Source: UBA8914 sp034002905
Lineage (GTDB): Bacteria; Pseudomonadota; Alphaproteobacteria; UBA9219
Length of the DNA: 64,000 nt
Reading direction: 5' to 3'
Assembly: GCA_034002905.1 (NCBI GenBank)
Contig: JAVEZQ010000004.1
Coordinates: forward strand, 62,001 to 126,000
The number at the start of each line of letters is the position of its first letter. Within the stretch, counting starts at the first letter, position 1. A program made the position numbers and the translations under genes. Shown here piece after piece: positions 17,043-24,527 of the stretch. The notes under the pieces are model-generated. The model did not search any database and was not told where the DNA came from. It saw nothing but the letters and a program-made list of their open reading frames with translations.

Positions 17043-18134
17043 TTAGCCATCTTCAAGGTAAAGTAAAGTCGCTTGTCCTGTGATGAGCGCTGCCAGAGGA
17101 ATCGCCCAAGCAGCGAGAAAGACAGGCAAAGTCTGGTTTGATCCTAACGCCATCACGACATTATTACAGGAAAAAACAAGGCTGCCGACCAGAATTCCCG
17201 ACATCATGGCGTTAAGAATACCGCCCCGGCGGTTCAGGCGTAAGGAAAAGGCTGCCGCAAAAAAGATCATGGCGCAAAGTAAAATCGGCTCGGCCAGAAG
17301 CGTTTGAAGCTGCAATTCGTGTCGCGTGGCGGGTAATCCGATGCTTTTCAGGACGCGAATGAAGCTTGGCAGCTTCCACAGGGATATCGTATTTGGAGCC
17401 GCCATGCTCTCTTGAATTTTTTCCAGTGTGACCGATGTCTCCAGCTCAAAACGCTCTTTGAAAACCGGAAGCTCACCCTTGGCGTTATACCAAGCGTTTG
17501 TAATAACCCACGTATGGCCTTGCAGGGTTGCGGCCGGCGCATCGATGCGTCCGCGATATTCGCCCTCGCGATCATAGATAAAGAGGATAAGCGGATGGAG
17601 GGTTAGTGGGTTTAAATCAACTTGGTCGGCGTGCAGAAGGTAGCGTTCGTTCCCTTTTTCCTGTCGCAACCACAGGCCCGCACCTGTGAGCTCCAGCGCC
17701 GGTGCGTTTTTAAGATATTTGGCTTCCATTTCTTCATAACGGGTAATCATGTTTGTCCCGATGGGATTAATAAACATGATGTTAAAGCCGCCAAATAGTA
17801 AGGTGACAAGCAGTGCGGGGGCAAGGAACTGCCATGCAGAAATCCCTGCGGCACGCGCAACAATCAGCTCTTGGCTCCTTGTCAGGCGCCAAAAAGAAAA
17901 CATGCCGGAAAAAAGAACGACAAAGGGCAATATCTTTTCGATGGTGTCAGGTAGCTTATAGGCACCCATCCGCAAGACGACGGGAAAGGTCGTTGCCGTT
18001 AAATCTGCGGAACGGCGCATCAATTCGGCGACTTCAAATAAATAGATAATCCCTGTCAGCCCGAAAAAGAAAACGAGAAACCAAAAAAAATATTGCTTCC
18101 CAAGATAAGCGGAAAGAGTCCATCCTTTGATCAT
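17043..18134 (-). CDS. lptG: LPS export ABC transporter permease LptG
   Basis: LptG is one of the two permeases in the LptB2FG complex that extracts LPS from the inner membrane. The 363-residue protein has three N-terminal membrane segments, a periplasmic jellyroll of about 150 residues (ALELTGAGLWLRQ; VDLNPLTLHPL; TWVITNAWYN), and three more membrane segments at the C-terminus. Diagnostic text includes KLPDTIEKILPFVVLFSGMF, and RSQELIVARAAGIS, the coupling helix region facing LptB. The ATG at 18134 overlaps the lptF stop as ATGA. An in-frame extension to 18191 lies inside lptF and is rejected. Confidence 0.94.
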   Translation of the reverse strand: MIKGWTLSAYLGKQYFFWFLVFFFGLTGIIYLFEVAELMRRSADLTATTFPVVLRMGAYKLPDTIEKILPFVVLFSGMFSFWRLTRSQELIVARAAGISAWQFLAPALLVTLLFGGFNIMFINPIGTNMITRYEEMEAKYLKNAPALELTGAGLWLRQEKGNERYLLHADQVDLNPLTLHPLILFIYDREGEYRGRIDAPAATLQGHTWVITNAWYNAKGELPVFKERFELETSVTLEKIQESMAAPNTISLWKLPSFIRVLKSIGLPATRHELQLQTLLAEPILLCAMIFFAAAFSLRLNRRGGILNAMMSGILVGSLVFSCNNVVMALGSNQTLPVFLAAWAIPLAALITGQATLLYLEDG

Positions 18135-19246
18135 GTGCGCTCCATCCGACGGAACATAAAGAGTGTGGGTCGTGACAAAAGGTAAAGACAAATCGGCACA
18201 GGCAGAAGCGCCACGGTATAGAGAATGGGTATAAATAAAGGCGATTTGTTGATTTCGGTCACAAGGCCGATCATAGCGGCCTGTGTCACGACAATAAACA
18301 CGGCGGCAAGCAAAACGCGACGGGTCATCCCTTTTCTGTTAAAGCTGCCAATAAGAATAACCGTCGCGCCAATCAGGGCAAAGGAAAGAGAGAGAAAAGG
18401 CCCTGCCAGTCGTTGATGGAGTTCGGCACGCATGCGTCCCTGCCGCGCAGCGGTCAGAGACGCTTTCCCCTGATCCTTCCATAAGGAGGTCATGGGCAAT
18501 TCACGCGGATCGGGCTGGCGATCGACTTTTTCATTTTTTAAAAGGTGAAGATCGAGGACATAGCGCCCAAATTCTAGCTCTTGCAAGCGACCGCTTTGTA
18601 CATCGACCTCTTGGCGGCGGCCATTAAAAACGACGATTTGAGGGGCGCCCTTTTCGATTGAGAATTGGCCTGTTTTGGCCATGATGGTCACGGGTTTTTG
18701 AGGTGTGCGTACATCATGCACCAGAATATTTTCTAGATGTCCGCCCGATCCCCGTTTTTGCGTATAGATTGTGAGTCCTTCGTCCAGATCGTTAAAGGTT
18801 CCGGGCCTCAACATAACGGCGGAATAGCTGTCACGGACCTTGTATTGGAGTGAGACAAGCGCACGGTTGGCGGCAGGCGTCGCCCACATGGTGAGTAGGC
18901 CGCCACCAATGATAAGAAGGAGGCTCAGCACAATGGCGGGCATCGCAAGACGCAGGGGGCTAAAGCCCGCCGAGCGCATAACGACAAGTTCGCTGTCCAC
19001 CGCGAACTTGTGATAGATGAACAGGACGGCGACGCCGAAGCTAATGGGCAGGATCAGCGGCAAAAAGGTCGGGATCATGAGGCCCATAAGCTGGAAAAAG
19101 GCGACCATGGTGCCGGAATTGTCGATGACAAAAGATAACAGGCGAAAAGACTGCGTGAACAGTACGACAAAGCTGACCGCCAAGGAGGAAAAAAGGAAGG
19201 CGATCAGGATGTTATAAGCCAGATAAAGATGAAGGGTTTTGATCAC
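18131..19246 (-). CDS. lptF: LPS export ABC transporter permease LptF
   Basis: LptF pairs with LptG in LPS export. This 371-residue protein has the same six-segment layout with a central periplasmic domain: RPGTFNDLDEGLTIYTQKR near residue 148, ILVHDVRTPQ, then FNGRRQEVDVQSG. The coupling-helix motif is SELVVMRSAGFSPLRL near residue 85. The C-terminal block has LSFALIGATVILIGSFNRKG. It begins the minus-strand block lptF-lptG-surA-rsmA and has 215 bases of divergent promoter region ahead of it. In related bacteria lptD sits between lptG and surA; here only 64 bases separate those two genes. Confidence 0.93.
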   Translation of the reverse strand: MIKTLHLYLAYNILIAFLFSSLAVSFVVLFTQSFRLLSFVIDNSGTMVAFFQLMGLMIPTFLPLILPISFGVAVLFIYHKFAVDSELVVMRSAGFSPLRLAMPAIVLSLLLIIGGGLLTMWATPAANRALVSLQYKVRDSYSAVMLRPGTFNDLDEGLTIYTQKRGSGGHLENILVHDVRTPQKPVTIMAKTGQFSIEKGAPQIVVFNGRRQEVDVQSGRLQELEFGRYVLDLHLLKNEKVDRQPDPRELPMTSLWKDQGKASLTAARQGRMRAELHQRLAGPFLSLSFALIGATVILIGSFNRKGMTRRVLLAAVFIVVTQAAMIGLVTEINKSPLFIPILYTVALLPVPICLYLLSRPTLFMFRRMERT

Positions 19247-19461
19247 GGGAACAAGCTTGTCAACGCATTGAAAATGACGAGCAAACTATAACGGCCTTTT
19301 GTGTCCGACGCACCCGTTTTTTACCAAGCCACACCACAGAAAGGCAAAGGCTTGCGCTGTGAAACTATATTTAAATTGACGTTAGCCACGCGCAAAGGCT
19401 ATTTTGTTGCGGAGCAGCACTAGTGCATTGATTTATAATATATTTCTAGAAGGAAGTTTTA

Positions 19462-20703
19462 ATGACTAAAGCGCTCGCCTATCCCAAGCTTTCTGACGAG
19501 GCCATTCACAAACTGTGTCATCTGCTGCGGGAAACAGACCAAGTTGCCCGTCACAATGTAACCCACGACAACGATAGAAAGTCCACTCTGGATGAAAGCG
19601 GGAATCCGATCGCAGGCCGATTTTGCCGTGGCGGCCCCTTTGGGGCGCTGATGGCCATCGTCTATAATGGCGACAAAGTTGAAGTTGTTGGTCGGCCGCG
19701 TGGCAACAATGTAATCGGCAGCGGCATCGCAAGCCGTCATGCCGAGGATCAGTCGATGCAGCCGGATCATTATCAGCTGCTGGCAACGCGTCTTACCGAT
19801 TTGAAGCATCGGGGGATCTCTCCCATGGTTGTTGCGGTTTCGTCGGGACAATCCTGTACGACCTGTCACGCCAAACAGGAAATTATGGCGCGTCAGCTCG
19901 TAGAGCGGGGTTTATTAGCTCGCAATTCGTTCCTCGTGCTTTATGGGGCAACCTATGACGACACATTTAAAATTGCCCAGTTTTATGACGCGCAATATGC
20001 CGATGCGATGATCTATTTTTCGCTAAAGCCAGAGGACAGAAACAACCTGATCCAGCACAAGCGCGTGGGGCTGGATTCTGTTCCTGAAGCGGTTCAACAA
20101 ATTCTGAAAGAAGCTGTGGCCCCAACGGTTGTTGTGGTGTGCAAGGGGCAGGTTTATGTCAAGGCATATGATACGCGCAGTGATAATGACCCCTTTTCGA
20201 CACCAGAGGTGAATGCCATTCGTGGCGCTTGTTTGCGCAACAAAGAAGAGGGAGCTCCTTTCCCTTGGACCGTTGCCGGGGAGCTTTATACAACCACGCA
20301 AGAAATCGGGCCTTTGCTGTTTGGTGAGGCGGGTTGGACAAAGATAAACACCATCAATTCGGTCGTGATGCCAAAAAATCTGCGGGATAAGCAGTTTGAA
20401 ATATTGGAAACACCCGATTTGAATAACACAACTTTTTTAAAGATTGTTGCGCAAGGGTATGATTGTTCCGGCGCTGCCATTCGTGTTGTTCGTGATGAGC
20501 AGTTCGTCAATACGGCCCAACCGAAATGGGCGGAAATGTTGGCCGTCAATGGGGAGCAACTCTATAATGGAGCTGTCGTTGCGCCAGAGGTTGAGGCGAT
20601 GCGTGACGAATATACGTGCTATCGTTTTGCTGCACCGGATATTCGGGCTGCTGGGCGTCTGATTGCACAAAAGCCTACACCACTGGATCGTCTCGCACGG
20701 TAA
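19462..20703 (+). CDS. Two-domain cytidine/guanine-deaminase-fold protein with an inactive second domain
   Basis: This 413-residue protein looks like two tandem deaminase-fold domains. The first (about 45-190) holds a zinc and proton-shuttle motif SRHAEDQ (H93, E95) and a second zinc motif SCTTCHAKQE (C132, C135), preceded by GGPFGALMAIV and followed by RNSFLVLYGA, as in the fold. The second (about 215-300) has the right spacing and context (DPFSTPEVNAIRGAC, then ELYTTTQEIGP), but the histidine, both cysteines and the proline are gone, so it should be catalytically dead. No signal peptide. Substrate unknown: free base, nucleoside or nucleic acid are all possible. It stands alone, with a 215-base upstream region shared with lptF. 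Confidence 0.7.
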   Translation: MTKALAYPKLSDEAIHKLCHLLRETDQVARHNVTHDNDRKSTLDESGNPIAGRFCRGGPFGALMAIVYNGDKVEVVGRPRGNNVIGSGIASRHAEDQSMQPDHYQLLATRLTDLKHRGISPMVVAVSSGQSCTTCHAKQEIMARQLVERGLLARNSFLVLYGATYDDTFKIAQFYDAQYADAMIYFSLKPEDRNNLIQHKRVGLDSVPEAVQQILKEAVAPTVVVVCKGQVYVKAYDTRSDNDPFSTPEVNAIRGACLRNKEEGAPFPWTVAGELYTTTQEIGPLLFGEAGWTKINTINSVVMPKNLRDKQFEILETPDLNNTTFLKIVAQGYDCSGAAIRVVRDEQFVNTAQPKWAEMLAVNGEQLYNGAVVAPEVEAMRDEYTCYRFAAPDIRAAGRLIAQKPTPLDRLAR

Positions 20704-20751
20704 GATAAAATAGCCGATCTTTAAACCAAGAAAGAGGGCGGCGCACGAACC

Positions 20752-22326
20752 TTAACTGTTGGTTGGGGCGTCGTCTTTTTCGTCGATCGGCGAGGGCCCT
20801 TTGGCCTGCCGCTGTTCTTCCCGCTGTTTCAGAAGGGTGGAGAACTCGCCGCGGATTTTGCTCTGGCCGTTCTTAAACTGGGCCAGAGTCTTGCCGCTGA
20901 GGGTGCGCCCCGTCGGCATGCTGACGGTCAGTGGGTTGACCTGTTTGTTGTCAACGACAACCTCGTAATGCAGATGTGGGCCCGTCGAACGGCCCGTGTT
21001 TCCGACAAAGCCGATCACGTCACCCTGTTTGACGCGCGTGCCTGGCGCAATGCCGCGGGCGATACGGCTCATATGGCCATAGGCAGTTGCCGTGCGGCCA
21101 TTGTGCTGAATCTTTACAAAGCGACCATAACCGCCATGCCATTGCGCCATCTTGATGACTCCCGAACCGGCGGCATAAATCGGCGTGCCGGTTGGGGCGC
21201 CGAAATCAACGCCTTTATGCATCTTTGAATAGCCCAGCAGCGGATGGCGCCGCATGCCAAAGGAGGAGGTAACGCGCGCACTTTCCAATGGCGTGCGGAG
21301 CAGCGAGCGCTTAACGCTTTGTCCCTTTTCATTAAAGTAGTCGACAGCCCCATCGCCAAAGGTGACGCGATAGAGGGGGCGCGGTTTGCCGTCAATGATC
21401 AAGGCGGCATAGATAATGACGCCTTGACCAACCGGATTGCCATTGCGCGCTGTCGGTTGATCATAAAGAACCTCAAATTTGTCGCCGCGATGGATGTCGC
21501 GCTGAAAGTCGATTTCGTGTGCATAGGCGCGTATGATGTTGGCCATGATGGCGCGAGGCACGCCCTCGCGCTCGCCAGCGGCATAAAGCGAGTTGCGAAT
21601 TTCACCGCGCACAGCAATACGCTTGCGTTCGATCGGGGTGTTTTTCAGCTCGCCTTTATAGCTGCCGTCAACGGCGCGGGCGATAGAGATTTCTTGTGTC
21701 GAGTTTGGCTCAAAAGTCAAAGAGGTCAAAGAATATTGCTCGCCCGTGCGAGTGATGTTCAGGGTGACTTCTTGTCCGGCCTTTAACTTGCGGTGATCGT
21801 AAATTTTGGTCAAAGCATCGGAAGCGGCAACGGCTTCGTCGCTGGGGATTGCGGCATCCATAAGAAGGCGCATAAAGGTGCGCCCCTGATCCAGCTCGAC
21901 AACTCGTGTCACGGCTTCAGGTTTCGGCGCAACGGCTGCTTCGGCCATTTCCTGAACTTCAGCGGCGGTTTCTGTTACTGCTTGAACGGGTGCAGAATCA
22001 ACCAGCTCTTCGACAACCGGCGTAGCCATTGAAACAAAATTTGTCGCGGTTCCAGACAGGCTCGGCAGATAGTGGTGTCCAGTTGTTCCAATTCCAAACA
22101 CAAGCAAGCCCGTGAGGAGCAGAGAGGTCGTCTGGCGATTTTGAAGGGAAGAGGCGTGAACGGAGCCAAGGCGAAGATGCAACAAAGGGAATCCCGATGG
22201 TTGTTGAAGCGATGGTCGTAAGACCGCTGCATCGTTGGGTCGAGAAGAAGAGGATGACCCCACGAAGCGAAGAGCAGGATGATCTCCTTGACGGGGGGCT
22301 GTCAATCGCCCATCAAGAACTTTCAT
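20752..22326 (-). CDS. M23 family murein endopeptidase
   Basis: This 524-residue membrane-anchored protein has a cytoplasmic polar N-terminus, one hydrophobic segment at about residues 67-85 (TSLLLTGLLVFGIG), then an OapA/LysM-like region (about 145-215; TFMRLLMDAAIPSDEAVAASDALTKI). A helical and strand linker follows, and a LytM catalytic domain at about 345-450. The zinc ligands are visible: HKGVDFGAPTGTPIYA (H and D) and HLHYEV. The ASSFGMRRHPLLG-type lead-in (TSSFGMRRHPLLG) is typical of ShyA/MepM-like DD-endopeptidases, which cut peptide cross-links during growth. It is a single gene, 48 bases from the convergent deaminase-like gene. Confidence 0.9.
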   Translation of the reverse strand: MKVLDGRLTAPRQGDHPALRFVGSSSSSRPNDAAVLRPSLQQPSGFPLLHLRLGSVHASSLQNRQTTSLLLTGLLVFGIGTTGHHYLPSLSGTATNFVSMATPVVEELVDSAPVQAVTETAAEVQEMAEAAVAPKPEAVTRVVELDQGRTFMRLLMDAAIPSDEAVAASDALTKIYDHRKLKAGQEVTLNITRTGEQYSLTSLTFEPNSTQEISIARAVDGSYKGELKNTPIERKRIAVRGEIRNSLYAAGEREGVPRAIMANIIRAYAHEIDFQRDIHRGDKFEVLYDQPTARNGNPVGQGVIIYAALIIDGKPRPLYRVTFGDGAVDYFNEKGQSVKRSLLRTPLESARVTSSFGMRRHPLLGYSKMHKGVDFGAPTGTPIYAAGSGVIKMAQWHGGYGRFVKIQHNGRTATAYGHMSRIARGIAPGTRVKQGDVIGFVGNTGRSTGPHLHYEVVVDNKQVNPLTVSMPTGRTLSGKTLAQFKNGQSKIRGEFSTLLKQREEQRQAKGPSPIDEKDDAPTNS

Positions 22327-22480
22327 CGAGAATTTCTGGTGTATTCATGAAGGGTTTATGGCTGTATCAAGTATAACGCACTGACATAAAACATAAAAGC
22401 AAGAAGTGCCCCCACAAAGGCCACAAATCAAAAGGGAAATATTGTTAGACAGGAAGCGGCCATTACGCACTATTATTTCA

Positions 22481-23362
22481 TTACGACAAAGGAAGGTTGG
22501 AGTCGGTTGGGATAAAAGCCGGAACAACCCACCAGTCTCCATGGTCTTTCATCAAGGCCGCTGCGGCGCTTTTGGCGTCGCCGCGATCGGCAAACAATCC
22601 GAAACAGGTTGCGCCGCTGCCTGACATACGGCTCAGCAAGCAGCCCGGTTGTGCCGCGATTTGATCAATGACGTCCCGTATGGTGGGGCACAGGCTGATC
22701 GCGGCCTCTGTCAGATCATTGTGGCGCGTTGCAAGTTCTTGAGCCAACGCTTCCGGCGTTTCGGGGAATACATCCAGACGGCTGATCGGCGAGAAAGCGC
22801 CTTTGCGCGCCTTGTAAACAGAGGGCGTAGGAACCGCGATGTTCGGATTGGCCATAACTATATGTGTAAGAGGCAAATCGGGGCCGGGATCGGTCTGGTC
22901 GCCGATATCCCGGAAGTAACAGGTTTCTGCGGACAGGCAGCATGGCACGTCCTGACCGAGGGTCGCGGCAATTTCCCGGAGCATGGGGGAAGAAAGAGAA
23001 AGTCGCCAATGTGCAGCCAGCAGGCGTAGCGCTGCTGCGGCATCTGTTGATCCGCCCCCAATGCCGGAGGCGATCGGCAACTGCTTGGTTAAGGTGAGTT
23101 TGAGATTGAGCGGTTTTTCCAATGTGCGGGCCAGAATGTGAGCAGCACGGACAACTAGATTGCTTTCGGGGTCAAAGGAGGCAAGCTCTTCGGCCATCGG
23201 CCCGACGATCGCAAAATCGAATCCGTCCTGTTCCTCAAGGGACAGCGTGTCGCCGATATTCGTAAAGGCAACGAGCGAGTCAAGATAGTGATAGCCGTCC
23301 TGCCGCAATCCTGTGATGTGAAGATAAAGATTGATTTTGGCCGGTGCACGGGTTGTAAGCAT
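22481..23362 (-). CDS. ispE: 4-diphosphocytidyl-2-C-methyl-D-erythritol kinase
   Basis: IspE phosphorylates CDP-ME in the non-mevalonate isoprenoid pathway. It belongs to the GHMP kinase family. The chosen start (MLTTRAPAKINLYLHI, 23362) puts the conserved APAKINLYL motif at residue 6. The ATP loop is LPIASGIGGGSTDAAAALRLL near 91, and a C-terminal GHMP motif is LLSRMSGSGATCFGLF near 250. Length is 293 residues, normal for the family. A longer in-frame start at 23401 adds 13 residues without homology. It is 99 bases past the hypothetical gene at 23462 and may share its transcript. Confidence 0.96.
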   Translation of the reverse strand: MLTTRAPAKINLYLHITGLRQDGYHYLDSLVAFTNIGDTLSLEEQDGFDFAIVGPMAEELASFDPESNLVVRAAHILARTLEKPLNLKLTLTKQLPIASGIGGGSTDAAAALRLLAAHWRLSLSSPMLREIAATLGQDVPCCLSAETCYFRDIGDQTDPGPDLPLTHIVMANPNIAVPTPSVYKARKGAFSPISRLDVFPETPEALAQELATRHNDLTEAAISLCPTIRDVIDQIAAQPGCLLSRMSGSGATCFGLFADRGDAKSAAAALMKDHGDWWVVPAFIPTDSNLPLS

Positions 23363-23461
23363 GAAGAGGGGGTTCTCTCTGAAATAAAGAAGAAAAGGCA
23401 AGAACGCGGCGGAAGCCGGGCCTTGCCTTCGATCAGGAATCTCGGGCTCGCGCGTTTCCGC

Positions 23462-23881
23462 TTAAGGGCTCGGCCCGTTTTGCCCGGGATGGTTGCGATT
23501 TTCAAGTGCTTGTTTTTGCTCGGGCGATTTGCGAAGGGATTTGAGCGTTTGCACAAAATTGTGGATCAGCCCGAAATCCTTGCCACGAGCAATTTCGACT
23601 TCTATATGCGGTGTGGCGCGAGTCATGCGCCGGGCGAAATCCGTCAAGGCACGCGAAAGGCTTTGACCGCGCAGGTGACGCCAGTTCGCCAAAATCTCGC
23701 GGATCTGGTTGACCGACGCGCCAAAGGCAAACATGGTGGCATAGAAGCCTTCACCAACCTGAACCTCACCACGCTCCATGGTGCCAAGGTCGCCTTTGCC
23801 TTTTTTGCCTTTGCCCGTTTCCCCGTCTTTTTCGCCATCGCGGGGGGTGATGTCGTTATCTTCGTTGGTGGGATCGACCAT
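23462..23881 (-). CDS. Hypothetical protein
   Basis: This 139-residue protein has a strongly charged N-terminus (EDNDITPRDGEKDGETGKGKKGKGD). A helical middle follows (GEGFYATMFAFGASVNQIREILANWRHLRG), then a basic region (SLSRALTDFARRMTRATP) and a polar tail. I recognise no family. It starts 16 bases after the upstream gene behind an AAAGGA ribosome site, so the two are co-transcribed. It precedes ispE on the same strand. The opposite strand holds a long open frame (23288-23926) that I treat as a shadow, because it has no ribosome site and would overlap three genes. Confidence 0.55.
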   Translation of the reverse strand: MVDPTNEDNDITPRDGEKDGETGKGKKGKGDLGTMERGEVQVGEGFYATMFAFGASVNQIREILANWRHLRGQSLSRALTDFARRMTRATPHIEVEIARGKDFGLIHNFVQTLKSLRKSPEQKQALENRNHPGQNGPSP

Positions 23882-23897
23882 TCGGTGTCCTTTATCT

Positions 23898-24188
23898 TTA
23901 ATCTTCTACGGTGCGCCCGTTTTTGATGCGCAAAAAGCTGGTGTCATACCCTTCCACGGGTTTGCGATCTTCCATGCGGATGATTAGGATTTTTTTCGCG
24001 TTCATCAAATAGGGGTGAAGTTCTTCGGTGGCTTCCCATTCGATGGGATAGGTGCGGCCCGTATCGAAAATAATTTCGATCTGTTTCTTGTCAACGTGGT
24101 AGCCAACCCATAGCGGTGTTGCCTCAAAGTGTTCGTCATGAACGAGACAAAGTTTACCGCGCGCGTTGACAACAAGACCGATATTCAC
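23898..24188 (-). CDS. Hypothetical small protein
   Basis: This is a 96-residue soluble protein of alternating strands: IGLVVNARGKLCLVHDEHF, LWVGYHVDKKQIEIIFDTG, then a helix ELHPYLMNAKKILIIRMED. I chose the GTG at 24188 because an AAGGG ribosome site precedes it by eight bases. The frame is open to 24278, but the added residues look like non-coding translation. No family recognised. It is the first gene of a pair with 23462-23881 and perhaps leads into ispE. Confidence 0.55.
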   Translation of the reverse strand: MNIGLVVNARGKLCLVHDEHFEATPLWVGYHVDKKQIEIIFDTGRTYPIEWEATEELHPYLMNAKKILIIRMEDRKPVEGYDTSFLRIKNGRTVED

Positions 24189-24527
24189 GAACAAAACCCT
24201 TAAACAATAAAAGGTGACGGGGCTTGGCCTTTTGCGCACCGTTTCCGTTAGTATGGGGGAAGAGGAAGCTGTGTGCAAGAAACTCCAGACCAGCTATACG
24301 CAAAGAAGGTTAAAAGGTGCTGAATCAACCCCCTTTTAGATAAGGCGGGCGCATTCAGGGGGCCTGCCCCCTTCTAGATGGCCCTTTCCTGCGCCAGAGA
24401 AGGCCGCTGAGCAGCCTTTCGGTCTTTTCCTAAGGCAAAGCAGGGTGGGGCATAAAAGCCTATCAGAGAGCCTCTATGGAATGCTTAATGCTAGAATAGA
24501 ATTAAAAACCTTAACCATAAAGCCCCT
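24189..24527. other. Intergenic region after polA
   Basis: This 339-base stretch lies between polA (ending at 24528) and the start of the 24188 gene on the same strand. It has one GC-rich hairpin (AGGGGG at 24357-24362, CCCCCT at 24367-24372), a terminator candidate without a T-run. Apart from that hairpin and presumed promoter sequence I see nothing that looks like a gene or RNA. Confidence 0.5.

Noticed and set aside
23288..23926. 212-codon open frame on the plus strand
   Set aside because: It covers the starts or bodies of three minus-strand genes, has no ribosome site and no recognisable motif; it mirrors their codon bias.
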